A stretch of DNA of 64,000 bases, from the NCBI GenBank assembly GCA_964563435.1, contig CAZLXI010000021.1, positions 13,932-77,931 on the forward strand, read 5' to 3'. A model generated the notes under the pieces. That model had not been told where the DNA came from, ran no database searches, and saw nothing but the letters and a program-made list of their open reading frames with translations. The stretch is from Leadbetterella sp964563435. Its GTDB lineage: Bacteria > Bacteroidota > Bacteroidia > Cytophagales > Spirosomataceae. Made by a program: the position numbers and the translations under genes. This document shows, piece by piece, positions 33,867-42,924 of this stretch (position 1 is the first letter of the stretch; each line of letters begins with the position of its first letter).

Positions 33867-35063
33867 ATGGCACAGGTATTAGCCGACAGAATCAATCATC
33901 TGGAAGAATCATCAACGCTGGCAATGTCTAAAAAGTCGCGGGAACTGGCAGCCAAGGGGCATAAAGTGATCAACTTGTCTATCGGAGAACCTGACTTCAA
34001 AACGCCGAAGCATATCTGTGACGCGGCCAAAGACGCTATTGACAAAGGATTTCATTCCTATACCCCCGTGGCCGGCATCCCGGAATTGAGAAAGGTGATC
34101 GCCGAAAAATTCAAACGGGATAACCATATCGACTGGGCTCCGGAAAATATCATTGTATCTACCGGTGCCAAGCACTCCCTGGCCAACGTGATTTCCGTTT
34201 TGGTGAACCCCGGTGAGGAGGTGGTCATCCTGGCACCTTACTGGGTGAGCTATTCGGAAATGGTGAAGCTGGCGGAGGGTACTTCGGTGGTTCTGGAGGG
34301 AGCCTTTGAGAACGATTTTAAAGTGACGGCCGATCAGCTGGAAAAAGCCATTACCGAAAAGACCCGGGTGATTATGTTCGCTTCGCCGAATAACCCCACC
34401 GGATCGGTGTACAGCGAGGCCGAGCTGAGGGCCATTGCCCGGGTGGTGGAAAAGCATCCGGATGTTTTTGTGTTGGCCGATGAGATCTACGAATACATCA
34501 ACTTCCGGGAAGAAGGCCACTTCAGCATCGGTTCCATCCCGGAAATAAAAGACCGGGTGATTACCGTGAACGGGATGGCCAAGGGTTTTGCCATGACGGG
34601 TTGGAGAATAGGTTATATCGGTGCGGCCAAATGGATAGTTGACGGGGTCGAAAAGCTGCAGGGCCAGGTTACGTCAGGTACCAACCATATTGCCCAGCGT
34701 GCTTCGGTAGTGGCCTGGGACGACATGAGCGCCGCCGAAACCATGCGGAAGGCCTATCTTCAGCGGCGGGATATCGTAGTGAGCCTGTTGAAGGAGATCC
34801 CCGGCTTTAAAGTGAATGTGCCGGAAGGCGCTTTCTACGCTTTTCCTGATGTGAGCTACTATTTCGGGAAATCAGACGGGAGTACAGTGATCAAAAACTC
34901 AGATGACCTGGCCTTGTGGCTCCTGGAAAAAGCCTATGTGGCCACCGTGGCCGGATCGGGCTTCGGAGCGCCCGACTGTATCCGTATATCTACCGCCGCA
35001 TCAGAAGAATCTCTGAGGGAAGCCGTAGCCCGGATCAAAGAAGCCGTAGCTTCTCTGAAATAA
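33867..35063 (+). CDS. Class I/II pyridoxal-phosphate aminotransferase (aspartate aminotransferase-like)
   Basis: A 398-residue aminotransferase of the AAT-I fold, closest in pattern to aspartate aminotransferase subgroup I-gamma/beta. The start at 33867 (MAQVLADRINHLEESSTLAM) is the family norm. Seen motifs: GEPDFKTPKHICDAA, SPNNPTGSVYSEAEL for the phosphate and substrate Asn, VLADEIYEYI with the Asp that pairs with pyridine N, and NGMAKGFAMTGWRIGY with the PLP-binding Lys near 239. It transfers amino groups between glutamate and oxaloacetate or related keto acids. The TAA stop is followed at once by the rsmH ATG, an unusual partner for the cell-division cluster. Confidence 0.95.
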   Translation: MAQVLADRINHLEESSTLAMSKKSRELAAKGHKVINLSIGEPDFKTPKHICDAAKDAIDKGFHSYTPVAGIPELRKVIAEKFKRDNHIDWAPENIIVSTGAKHSLANVISVLVNPGEEVVILAPYWVSYSEMVKLAEGTSVVLEGAFENDFKVTADQLEKAITEKTRVIMFASPNNPTGSVYSEAELRAIARVVEKHPDVFVLADEIYEYINFREEGHFSIGSIPEIKDRVITVNGMAKGFAMTGWRIGYIGAAKWIVDGVEKLQGQVTSGTNHIAQRASVVAWDDMSAAETMRKAYLQRRDIVVSLLKEIPGFKVNVPEGAFYAFPDVSYYFGKSDGSTVIKNSDDLALWLLEKAYVATVAGSGFGAPDCIRISTAASEESLREAVARIKEAVASLK

Positions 35064-35981
35064 ATGGAAGAAGATTACACATACCATCGCCCGGTGATGT
35101 TGAGGGAATGCCTGGAAGGATTGAATATCCGGCCGGATGGTATTTACGTGGATGTCACTTTTGGCGGCGGCGGTCATTCGCGGGAGATCCTGAAGCACCT
35201 CAGCACCGGGCATCTGTATGCTTTTGACCAGGATGAGGACGCCCTCAAACAATCGCTACGCATTTCTTCCCCGAACTTTACCTTTATCCGGGCAAACTTC
35301 AGGAACATTCGTAAATACCTGAAAGTGTACGGGGTCAGTAAAGTAGACGGTGTACTGGCCGATCTCGGTATCTCTTCCCACCAGATCGACACGGCCGAGC
35401 GGGGGTTTTCCACTCGTTTTGACGGTGAGTTGGATATGCGGATGAACACCACCTCGGAGCTTAGCGCCCGGGAGGTGGTCAATACCTGGTCCGAAGAAGA
35501 GCTGCACAAGATCTTCGGTATGTACGGCGAGCTCAAAAATGCCCGGAGCGTGGCACGGGCCATTGCGCTGGCGCGGAGCAGTTCGCCGTTGGTTACAGTG
35601 GCTGACCTCAAAAAAGTGCTAAACCCTCTTGCACCCCGCGGGAAGGAGAATAAGTTTTTTGCCCAGGTATTTCAGGCGCTCCGTATAGAAGTGAATGAGG
35701 AGATGCGGGTTTTGGAGGAGTTCCTGCTCCAGGTACCCGGGCTGTTGAACGCAGGCGGGCGCCTGGTAGTGATGTCCTATCATTCTCTGGAAGACCGGCC
35801 GGTAAAAAACTTTATCCGGAGCGGGAAGTTTTACGGAGAGGTGGAGAAGGACCTTTTTGGTAATGAACTGAAGCCCCTTCAGGCCGTAACCCGCAAAGCC
35901 GTTGAAGCCGGAGCCGATGAAACAGCCCTTAATCCGAGGGCCCGCAGTGCCCGGCTCAGAATAGCAGAGAAGCAGGCGTGA
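35064..35981 (+). CDS. rsmH: 16S rRNA (cytosine(1402)-N(4))-methyltransferase
   Basis: A 305-residue RsmH (MraW), which methylates N4 of C1402 in the decoding centre. It starts TYHRPVMLRECLEGLNIRPD and has VDVTFGGGGHSREIL as SAM motif I, DGVLADLGISSHQID as motif IV, RGFSTRFDGELDMRMN and SYHSLEDRPVKNF near the end, all family signatures. In most bacteria mraZ stands before it; here the aminotransferase gene abuts instead with no gap. It is followed by ftsL-like and ftsI in the standard order of the dcw cluster. Confidence 0.98.
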   Translation: MEEDYTYHRPVMLRECLEGLNIRPDGIYVDVTFGGGGHSREILKHLSTGHLYAFDQDEDALKQSLRISSPNFTFIRANFRNIRKYLKVYGVSKVDGVLADLGISSHQIDTAERGFSTRFDGELDMRMNTTSELSAREVVNTWSEEELHKIFGMYGELKNARSVARAIALARSSSPLVTVADLKKVLNPLAPRGKENKFFAQVFQALRIEVNEEMRVLEEFLLQVPGLLNAGGRLVVMSYHSLEDRPVKNFIRSGKFYGEVEKDLFGNELKPLQAVTRKAVEAGADETALNPRARSARLRIAEKQA

Positions 35982-36026
35982 AAAATCCGGAAATTTCCTG
36001 CCTGCAAATTTTTAGCGAAGTACGCT

Positions 36027-36057
36027 GTTGTGATTGAGATTTTTATTTCTAAATTTG
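36027..36057 (+). promoter_or_regulatory. Promoter before the ftsL-like gene
   Basis: GTTG (36027-36030), 19 bases, then TAAATTTG (36050-36057) match the Bacteroidota consensus TTTG-N19-TAnnTTTG with one difference. The expected start near 36064 lies 24 bases before the ATG at 36088, so ftsL-ftsI can be transcribed apart from rsmH. Confidence 0.6.
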
Positions 36058-36087
36058 GGTAGTGCTTTACCTAAAATTTCGATCATC

Positions 36088-36453
36088 ATGAATCAGTTCC
36101 GTCGCCGGAGGTCTACCATTCCGGCCCCAAAAAAGAAAAGCTGGTTAAATTCCGCTGCCGACTGGATCACCCTCAAATTAGGATTGGAAGAACGTTTAAC
36201 GGCCCCGGCGCTTGCCCGTATTATTTGGGTGGGGGTGCTGACTGTGGTCTATATTTACTTTCAGCATAATTTTGACCGCCTGATACGCGATACTGAAAAG
36301 GCCGAAAAAGTGCTGGCCGAAAAGCGGGCCATGTACATCTCTCATAAAGCCAATTACCTTTTTGCCAGTAAGCAATCGGAAATAGAAAAAAGGCTGGAAG
36401 GCCTTACCAACGCGCAGTCGCCCATCAAAATATCCACGCAAAACCCAAAGTGA
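36088..36453 (+). CDS. ftsL: FtsL-like cell division protein
   Basis: A 121-residue bitopic membrane protein: basic N-terminus (MNQFRRRRSTIPAPKKKS), one membrane helix (ARIIWVGVLTVVYIYFQ, about 47-65) and a periplasmic coiled-coil-like region (KAEKVLAEKRAMYISHKANY). Sequence identity in FtsL is low everywhere; the place between rsmH and ftsI, the length and the topology give the call. It is longer than the proteobacterial FtsL mainly at the cytoplasmic side. The start MNQFRRRR was preferred over an earlier in-frame start that would add hydrophobic residues. It overlaps or abuts ftsI. Confidence 0.8.
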   Translation: MNQFRRRRSTIPAPKKKSWLNSAADWITLKLGLEERLTAPALARIIWVGVLTVVYIYFQHNFDRLIRDTEKAEKVLAEKRAMYISHKANYLFASKQSEIEKRLEGLTNAQSPIKISTQNPK

Positions 36454-36455
36454 CC

Positions 36456-38555
36456 ATGGCCGGACCCAATAAAATAAAAGATACCTTTATTCAAAGGTCA
36501 TGGAAAGTATGGGTGGCGCTTTCGCTGCTCGCTATGTTAATCGTGTTTAAGATCGTACGGTTTCAGACCACGGAAAAGGAAGAACTCATGAGCCTGGTGC
36601 GCGATACCCAGATGAAAGAACGGGTGATCGAGGCGAAACGGGGAAATATTTATGCCGCCGACGGTTTTTCTATTCTGGCCACTTCCACGCCGGAATATAA
36701 AATGGTGCTGGACCCCAGTGTGGCCCGGCCTGACTTCTTCAAAACCCATATCAGCACTTTATCTGAAAAGCTGGCAGGGTATTTCAAAGATAAAAGCGCC
36801 GCTGCCTATAAAGAAAAGATCACGAACGCCCGGAAGGCTGGATTACGCTATATGGTGCTCAACAATAAGCGGCTGACGTATAAGGAAAAGGCGGAGCTCG
36901 AAACGTTTCCGTTGTTTGATATCGGGCCTGCCAAAGGCGGAGGCTTCTTTGAGGAAAAGGAAATACGATTTCACCCCTATCACACCCTGGCCGAACGGAC
37001 CATCGGGAATCTCGACAAAAAAGATATACGCAGGGGTGCTACCGGCATTGAAGCGGAGTTTGACGTGTACCTGAAAGGCGTAGACGGTAAAGGATTCTAC
37101 GAACGGCTTCCCGGAGGGTATATGAAGCCCGTGGATCTGGAGTCCGATATGGCGGCTACACCGGGGCTGGATGTGGTCACTACTCTCGATGTGAATTTCC
37201 AGGATATCGCAGAAAGCGCCCTGCGCACTCAGGTAAACAAAACCCAGGCCCGGTACGGGAGTGTGGTATTGATGGAAATCGAGACGGGAGAGGTGAAGGC
37301 CATAGCCAACCTGACGCGTCACCTGGATGCCAACGGACAGGTGTATTTCAGCGATGACATCAATTATGCCGTTACGGGGGGTACCGACCCCGGGTCCACC
37401 TTTAAGCTGGCTTCCATGCTGGCCATCCTGGAAAAGTCGGATCTGAAGCCTACGGATCATGCCGTGACCTGTAACGGTGAGATCCGGCATAATAACGTGG
37501 CCTTTACCTGCTCGCATCATCACGGCGACCTTACGGTGCAGGAGGTTTTTGAGAAATCCTGCAATATCGGGATTTACACCCTCATGAAGCGCACATTCGG
37601 CTTTTCGCGGTCAGACGAGTTCTACTCCTGGTTGCAGAAGTTCCATCTGAATAAGCCTACCGGTTTTCAGCTGACCGGGGAGCCGGCACCAATACTGAAA
37701 GACAAGACCAGCAAAACATTCAGCAGTACCACCATTCCCTGGATGGCCATCGGTTATGAATCGCGGATCACCCCCATACAGATGCTGGCGTTTTATAACG
37801 CGGTTGCTAACGGAGGATATGGGGTTCAGCCGCTTCTGGTGAAAGAGATCCGCTCGGGCAATACCGTTGTCCATACGTTTCAGGCAAACAGGATGTCTTC
37901 ACCTATTGCCTCGAAAGGCTCTATAGCGACGGTTCGCCGGATGATGGAAGGAGTGGTGAAGAACGGCACCGCCCGGAACATCAATTTCGGGGAATGTACC
38001 GTGGCCGGCAAAACGGGTACGGCCCAGAAAAGAGTGAACGGGAGCTATCAGAAAGGTATGTACTATACCTCTTTTATCGGCTATTTCCCGGCTGATAAAC
38101 CCCGCTACAGCTGCCTCGTGGTGATCGATGAGCCGGTGGGTCAGAACGTATACGGCGGGGACGTGTGCGCTCCCGTATTCAAGGCCATTGCCGATAAGAT
38201 CTATGCGTACGATATGGGAATGCACAAAACCCGGATCGTAAAGGCAGAGACCGATAAAGCGGCCGGTAAACTGGCCACCGGCCGGGCTACCGACCAGGCG
38301 GTGATCGCCCGCAGGCTCAACTTTACCCGGCGTCCCTCGGGTGACGGATGGATAAAACCGTCCACGGTGGGAAAAGACTCCGTGATCTGGGTGGCCCGCC
38401 CGGTAGACGGCGATCTCAATAACCTGATCGGCCTTACCTTACGGGATGCGTTGCCCGTTCTGGAAAATAAGAATTATATTGTGCACCATACAGGGTTTGG
38501 CAGAATAGCGGATATCAGCCGGGACGGCAGACGGGTGCACCTTGTGCTACGGTAA
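36456..38555 (+). CDS. ftsI: Division-specific transpeptidase PBP3/FtsI with PASTA domain
   Basis: A 699-residue class B penicillin-binding protein that crosslinks septal peptidoglycan. A short cytoplasmic tail and one membrane helix (VWVALSLLAMLIVFKIV) come first, then the pedestal domain (RGNIYAADGFSILATSTPEY). The transpeptidase motifs are STFK near 313 (catalytic Ser), SCN near 367 and KTGT near 517. A PASTA domain ends the protein (NLIGLTLRDALPVLENKNYI). The start may be the ATG at 36456 or a GTG six bases upstream that overlaps the ftsL-like stop. In Bacteroidota murE normally follows; here the next gene is an M14 peptidase after a gap, so the cluster ends early. Confidence 0.96.
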   Translation: MAGPNKIKDTFIQRSWKVWVALSLLAMLIVFKIVRFQTTEKEELMSLVRDTQMKERVIEAKRGNIYAADGFSILATSTPEYKMVLDPSVARPDFFKTHISTLSEKLAGYFKDKSAAAYKEKITNARKAGLRYMVLNNKRLTYKEKAELETFPLFDIGPAKGGGFFEEKEIRFHPYHTLAERTIGNLDKKDIRRGATGIEAEFDVYLKGVDGKGFYERLPGGYMKPVDLESDMAATPGLDVVTTLDVNFQDIAESALRTQVNKTQARYGSVVLMEIETGEVKAIANLTRHLDANGQVYFSDDINYAVTGGTDPGSTFKLASMLAILEKSDLKPTDHAVTCNGEIRHNNVAFTCSHHHGDLTVQEVFEKSCNIGIYTLMKRTFGFSRSDEFYSWLQKFHLNKPTGFQLTGEPAPILKDKTSKTFSSTTIPWMAIGYESRITPIQMLAFYNAVANGGYGVQPLLVKEIRSGNTVVHTFQANRMSSPIASKGSIATVRRMMEGVVKNGTARNINFGECTVAGKTGTAQKRVNGSYQKGMYYTSFIGYFPADKPRYSCLVVIDEPVGQNVYGGDVCAPVFKAIADKIYAYDMGMHKTRIVKAETDKAAGKLATGRATDQAVIARRLNFTRRPSGDGWIKPSTVGKDSVIWVARPVDGDLNNLIGLTLRDALPVLENKNYIVHHTGFGRIADISRDGRRVHLVLR

Positions 38556-38559
38556 TCAT

Positions 38560-38648
38560 ATAGTAGTAAGTAATGAGTAGTGAGTTGGGGGGAGCATTTC
38601 TGTCATCCTAAGCTTATCTAAGGGCAGGGCACTCATTATTCACTACTC
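38560..38648. repeat. Imperfect inverted repeat after ftsI
   Basis: TAGTAGTAAGTAATGAGT at 38560-38577 is nearly the complement of ACTCATTATTCACTACTC at 38631-38648. It fills the gap between ftsI and the M14 peptidase gene and may act as a weak terminator. Such taatgagtagtgag-type repeats are common intergenic sequence in this phylum (recall only). Confidence 0.45.
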
Positions 38649-38665
38649 AGAACTAATTTATACTT

Positions 38666-39877
38666 ATGAACAAGCTGATCGACTTTCACGATTCATTCAA
38701 AGAAAAAACCTTACAGACCCGCCGGTTTAAGCACAAAGATGTTTTACGCCTGATAGCGGATTGCGGCTTCAAAAACGATAGCTTGGGAGAGTCTTTTGAA
38801 GGGCGGAATATCCGGAAAGTAACGGCAGGAAGCGGAAAAAAGAAAATTCTGCTATGGTCGCAGATGCACGGCGATGAAGCCACCGCCACCATGGCCATCT
38901 TTGATATCCTGAATTTTCTCCGCTCGGAAGAACCGGAGTTTGCCGGATTCCGGCAGACGATCCTTTCGGAGCTGGAGCTGCACTTTGTTCCCATGCTTAA
39001 CCCCGACGGTGCCGAAAGGTTTCAGCGCAGAAGCGCCCAGGAGATCGACATGAACCGGGATGCGCTCGAGCTTCAATGCCCGGAAAGCCGGATCCTGAAA
39101 TCACTGGTTTTTGAGCTTCGTCCCGAATTTGCCTTTAACCTCCACGACCAGGCGGTTTACTATGCGGTGGGAGAGACACCAATACAGACCACCATTGCTT
39201 TTCTGGCTACCGCTTATAACCCCGAGAGGGAGTGGAATGAGGTACGGACCCGCTCCATGCAGGTGATCTGTAAAATGAACGAAGAGTTGCAGCGGATCAC
39301 TCCCGGCAGGGTGGCGCGCTTTTCTGATGAGTTTGAGCCCCGGGCGTTCGGCGACAATATCCAGAAATGGGGCAGCAGCCTGATCCTGGTGGAATCAGGA
39401 GCATTTCCGAAGGATCCCGAAAAACAATATGTCCGCGCTTTGAACTTTCATATTATCTTGGAGGCGCTGTATGCTATTGCACTGGAAACGTATACCGGCT
39501 ACCGGCTGGAAGAATACGATGCCATTCCGCAGAATAACCGGGCCTTCCTCGATCTGAAGATCACCAATCTGACCGTCCCGCATCCGCAGGGAGACTATAC
39601 GGTAGACCTGGGCATCCTCCTCACAGAAAAAAATACCCGGGGAGCAAAGAATTTTGACCATGACAGCGTTATAGAAGAAATGGGCGACCTCTCTGTCTTT
39701 CATGGAATACAGGTATTCGATGCACAGGGAGGGAAAATAAGGCCTGTTGGGGATTTCCCCTCGTTGAGAGATAAATATAAACGTACACCCCGAAAACTGC
39801 ATATTGGCGAAAGGGCGACCTTTGTGATAGACCACGGCAGAAAACAGACCCTTGTACTGAATGGTAAAATTGTTTAA
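38666..39877 (+). CDS. M14-family zinc carboxypeptidase
   Basis: A 403-residue metallopeptidase. The zinc ligands are H68 and E71 in SQMHGDEATATM and H160 in FAFNLHDQ; the catalytic Glu is E243 in LILVESGAF; NPDG and MNRD (R131) bind the substrate carboxylate. There is no signal peptide, so it probably acts in the cytoplasm, for example on peptidoglycan-derived or gamma-linked peptides; that is inference. The last 120 residues form an added beta domain (LKITNLTVPHPQGDYTVDLG). The 3' end overlaps the next gene by 17 bases. Confidence 0.92.
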   Translation: MNKLIDFHDSFKEKTLQTRRFKHKDVLRLIADCGFKNDSLGESFEGRNIRKVTAGSGKKKILLWSQMHGDEATATMAIFDILNFLRSEEPEFAGFRQTILSELELHFVPMLNPDGAERFQRRSAQEIDMNRDALELQCPESRILKSLVFELRPEFAFNLHDQAVYYAVGETPIQTTIAFLATAYNPEREWNEVRTRSMQVICKMNEELQRITPGRVARFSDEFEPRAFGDNIQKWGSSLILVESGAFPKDPEKQYVRALNFHIILEALYAIALETYTGYRLEEYDAIPQNNRAFLDLKITNLTVPHPQGDYTVDLGILLTEKNTRGAKNFDHDSVIEEMGDLSVFHGIQVFDAQGGKIRPVGDFPSLRDKYKRTPRKLHIGERATFVIDHGRKQTLVLNGKIV

Positions 39878-40604
39878 AGCATCCCTGTTCTTTCTTCTTT
39901 TGGCTACGGCTGTTCATGCCCAGGAACGCTCTATTTACGGCCGGGTGATAGACAGTACGCGTCATGAAGGGATCAACGGACTCATCATTCAGAATGTTAC
40001 TTCCGGGCAGATGGTGAATACAAACAAGACCGGCGACTTCTTTATCCGGGCCTTCCCCGGCGACTCCATTGTGGTCATGGACATTGGCTACGAACGTATC
40101 GGTACCACCTACGACGGGAAGAACCGGTACCCGGTCATCGCCACACAGAAGCAGCCCATCATGCTGAAGGAAGTAGTGATCACCGACCGGCGCCGGCAGG
40201 ACCTCCAGGCGGAGATCAATGAATTCCTGCGGAACCCGCAGAGCGGCGGGGCCATCCGGGAGGAAGTCATCGGAAACCTCCTTTCCACAAATGTCACCCA
40301 GCCGGGCATCGGCATTTCCATCGACGGCCTGTATGAGCTCTGGAGCAAGCAGGGCAAGCTTAACCGCAAGGTAGCCGACCTGAAATACAACGACATCAAA
40401 GAATTTTATGTGGATCTGAAATATAACCGTAAGCTGGTGGCCCAGATCACCAAGCTGGAAGACCACGAGATCGACGACTTCATGGCCTTCTGCCGGCCCG
40501 GTGAAGACTTTATCCTCCGCGCCAGCGACTACGACCTTACCGGCAAGATCCTTCAGTGCCTCAAAGATTACAAAACCTCCAGGATTTTCAGAAAGGTGAG
40601 GTGA
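39861..40604 (+). CDS. Exported carboxypeptidase-regulatory-like domain protein
   Basis: A 247-residue exported protein (signal MVKLFKASLFFLLLATAVHA). Residues 22-110 make a CarboxypepD_reg-like beta sandwich (RSIYGRVIDSTRHEGINGLI, VVMDIGYERIGTTYDG, PIMLKEVVITDRR), the plug-like domain seen at the start of TonB-dependent receptors, but no barrel follows. The remaining part is helical and charged (DLQAEINEFLRNPQSGGAIR). Proteins of this build are frequent in Bacteroidota with unknown role. Start overlaps the M14 gene by 17 bases; the 3' end overlaps the convergent histidine kinase by 17 bases. Confidence 0.8.
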   Translation: MVKLFKASLFFLLLATAVHAQERSIYGRVIDSTRHEGINGLIIQNVTSGQMVNTNKTGDFFIRAFPGDSIVVMDIGYERIGTTYDGKNRYPVIATQKQPIMLKEVVITDRRRQDLQAEINEFLRNPQSGGAIREEVIGNLLSTNVTQPGIGISIDGLYELWSKQGKLNRKVADLKYNDIKEFYVDLKYNRKLVAQITKLEDHEIDDFMAFCRPGEDFILRASDYDLTGKILQCLKDYKTSRIFRKVR

Positions 40605-42270
40605 TACCTTCCAGCCAAAGGGTAATACAGGTACCCTTGTTAAGTGCAGATTCTATTTTTATTTTTGCATTTATTTCTGTGCAACGCACCTGCATACTCT
40701 GTAAGCCGAAACGTTCATGCTGAGGTACGGTCTCAGGATAAAACCCCTTTCCGTTATCCCTGATCTCCATCCTGAAAATGTCGCTTTCCATAGAAACCAT
40801 CAGGGAGATTTGTGATGCATGTGCGTGTTTTAATATGTTCTGAACAGTTTCCTGGAATATGCGGAATACGTGCAGAGCCTGTAGGGAATTCAGGTAGTGG
40901 TCTTCGCCACGGAGACTCGCCAGAACGTGTAACCCGCCCTGCTCCTTGATCCTGCCCAGGTAATTTTGCATACGGCCATATAGGTTACTGACCGCAATGC
41001 TGAGGTTGTAGGTGGCCCAGATGGTATCACGCAGACTTTGCGTGGCTGCCCGGATCTGCTCATTGATATTTTCCAGTTTTTCCGGCAAAAGTTTCTGATT
41101 TGTGGCCAGAAATAAAGCATTATCCAGCCCGGTAGAAGCCACTGTAAGTTGCGACCCTACGCTGTCATGCAGTTCCTGGGCTATACGCCTGCGTTCGAGA
41201 TCACGCGCTTTGAGAATAGCTCCCTGTTTTTCTATTTCCGCTTCCTGTAGAGAAGCCTGCTGTTTTATACTTCGTATCCGCAGATAAGCCAGGCCTGAAG
41301 CGAGGATAGATAGCAGGGCCAGCACCAGCGCCGTGATCCAGTTTTGTTTTCGGGTTACTTCCAACTGGGATTCGGCAAGCTCCCTTTCCTTTTGGGCCGT
41401 GCTATATTTTACATCAAATTCTGCAAGGGCTTTATTGTTCTGGGCGGAGTAAAGAGAATCTCTCAGGCGTATCACCGCCTTCTGATATTTGTCGCCGTTC
41501 TCAAAATCTCCCCGTCCGTAATAAAGACGTTCCAGCGTGTAATAGCTTTTTATGACGGATAGGTGATTTTTAGTTTTTTGCGACAAGTCAAGGGACTCCA
41601 GCAAATAACTTTCGGCCTCATCAAACTTACCCTCTTCGGTATAAAGCATCCCCAGGAACCGGGAAGTATTGATCAGTCCAGGGATATCCCTAACATCTTT
41701 TTGCAGTCGGTAGGCTTCCTGAAGGGGAGCTTCTGCTTGGGCCGGTTGCCCCAGGCGTCGGTATAAATTGGCACCGACAGAAAGATGAAAGGCATAGTTT
41801 TCAATATCCTTCTTCTTTCTAAAATAATCAGCTGCGTAAAAGTATTCCTTCTGGGCCGATGCGTACTTCCCCTGGGTAAGAAGATTGCTACCCAGAGCTG
41901 CCCGGATCGTTACTGCCTTTTCTTCATGATTCAGGTTTCGGGCGATTCCCAGCGCCTGGTTAAAGAATTGATCGGAAGCCGGGAAATTCCCCAGGTCATG
42001 GTAGAGCCGCGCCATACTTTCCAGGCTCTCAAGCATACTTTCTTTATCCCCGGATTTTTTGGCAATCTCGAGGGCCCGAGTATAGTACTTTTGGGATTCT
42101 GTGAAATGCTGTTGTCTGAGATACCGATGCCCTTTCTCAAGAAGAGCTTTAAGGCTGTCTTTGGTCTGCGCCCTTAGCGGCACCCAACTCAAGGCGGTTA
42201 AAAACAGAATCAGGCTAGACCCAACGGTTCTTCTGCGCCATCTGCACAGCTTCGAGTTTTGAATGCACAT
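40588..42270 (-). CDS. TPR-containing sensor histidine kinase (HisKA_3 type)
   Basis: A 560-residue kinase. The ATG at 42270 gives a signal peptide (KLCRWRRRTVGSSLILFLTA then LSWVPLRAQ), while the frame extends 69 bases further upstream without signal character. TPR units fill 40-290 (HFTESQKYYTRALEIAKKSG), followed by a coiled coil, a membrane helix (NWITALVLALLSILASGLAY, about 310-330) and the H box RRRIAQELHDSVGSQLTVAS. ATPase motifs are QNILKHAHA, IRDNGKGF and FGLQSMQVR. The start lies within the end of the regulator gene, so both are translated from one message in the order regulator then kinase. It is the third kinase of this build in the window. Confidence 0.92.
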   Translation of the reverse strand: MCIQNSKLCRWRRRTVGSSLILFLTALSWVPLRAQTKDSLKALLEKGHRYLRQQHFTESQKYYTRALEIAKKSGDKESMLESLESMARLYHDLGNFPASDQFFNQALGIARNLNHEEKAVTIRAALGSNLLTQGKYASAQKEYFYAADYFRKKKDIENYAFHLSVGANLYRRLGQPAQAEAPLQEAYRLQKDVRDIPGLINTSRFLGMLYTEEGKFDEAESYLLESLDLSQKTKNHLSVIKSYYTLERLYYGRGDFENGDKYQKAVIRLRDSLYSAQNNKALAEFDVKYSTAQKERELAESQLEVTRKQNWITALVLALLSILASGLAYLRIRSIKQQASLQEAEIEKQGAILKARDLERRRIAQELHDSVGSQLTVASTGLDNALFLATNQKLLPEKLENINEQIRAATQSLRDTIWATYNLSIAVSNLYGRMQNYLGRIKEQGGLHVLASLRGEDHYLNSLQALHVFRIFQETVQNILKHAHASQISLMVSMESDIFRMEIRDNGKGFYPETVPQHERFGLQSMQVRCTEINAKIKIESALNKGTCITLWLEGITSPF

Positions 42271-42877
42271 GCAGCTTTTGGTAAATGTTTTCAATATGCT
42301 TTCGGGCGGTTTTGGAAGAAATGAAGAGCTGTTCCGCAATTTGCTGGTAATTTAAGCCGTCTGCCACCTTGTTCAGGATCTCGATCTCTCTTTTAGACAG
42401 ATTGAATATTCCGGGCTCCTGAACCGTTTCCAGGGAGCGCTCTGCTACACGCTGGTTCCGGAGCATTTCCAGGGTCTTCATGGCAATAACAGGCGACATC
42501 GGCGCTCCCCCGTCCATAAGCTCCTCTATACAAGCCAGGATACGGCTGGGTTTTTCATCTTTCAAAAGGTATCCGGAGGCACCGGCTTTTATAGCATCAA
42601 AGATCTTATCCTCCTGGTCCAGTACGGTGAGCATCATTATTTTCTGGTCGGGGTAGTTGGATTTTATTTGCCGGGTAGTCTCAATCCCGTCCATTACGGG
42701 CATCTGGATGTCCATCAGGATAACATCCGGACGGTGGCAGTTCAGTTGGTCCAGGGCGTCCTGTCCGTTGAATGCCTGAAATATCACGGTCAGCTCTTCA
42801 AAGATGGAGAGGTTCTGACTGATGTTTCGCAACAGGGATGGGTTATCATCTACCAAACCTACTTTTATCAGGGCCAT
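42215..42877 (-). CDS. LuxR-family response regulator with twin-palindrome promoter
   Basis: A 220-residue regulator: receiver with D10-D11, phosphoacceptor D56 (DVILMDIQMPVMDG) and Lys in YLLKDEKPS; LuxR-type HTH at the C-terminus (LSKREIEILNKVADGLNYQQ, SSKTARKHIENIYQKLHVHS). The start MALIKVGLVDDN at 42877 is the family norm; the frame stays open upstream through the operators and is not coding. It precedes the kinase gene and overlaps it by 56 bases. The two palindromes upstream suggest it controls its own gene. A TACTTTG element (42896-42902) could serve as -7. Confidence 0.94.
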   Translation of the reverse strand: MALIKVGLVDDNPSLLRNISQNLSIFEELTVIFQAFNGQDALDQLNCHRPDVILMDIQMPVMDGIETTRQIKSNYPDQKIMMLTVLDQEDKIFDAIKAGASGYLLKDEKPSRILACIEELMDGGAPMSPVIAMKTLEMLRNQRVAERSLETVQEPGIFNLSKREIEILNKVADGLNYQQIAEQLFISSKTARKHIENIYQKLHVHSKLEAVQMAQKNRWV

Positions 42878-42924
42878 ATTACGGACTTTACGAATGCAAA
42901 GTACGGATTTATTTTTCCATTCCC

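Noticed and set aside
39669..40466. A 265-codon minus-strand frame across the M14 and regulatory-like genes
   Set aside because: It covers two well-supported plus-strand genes and has no protein features.
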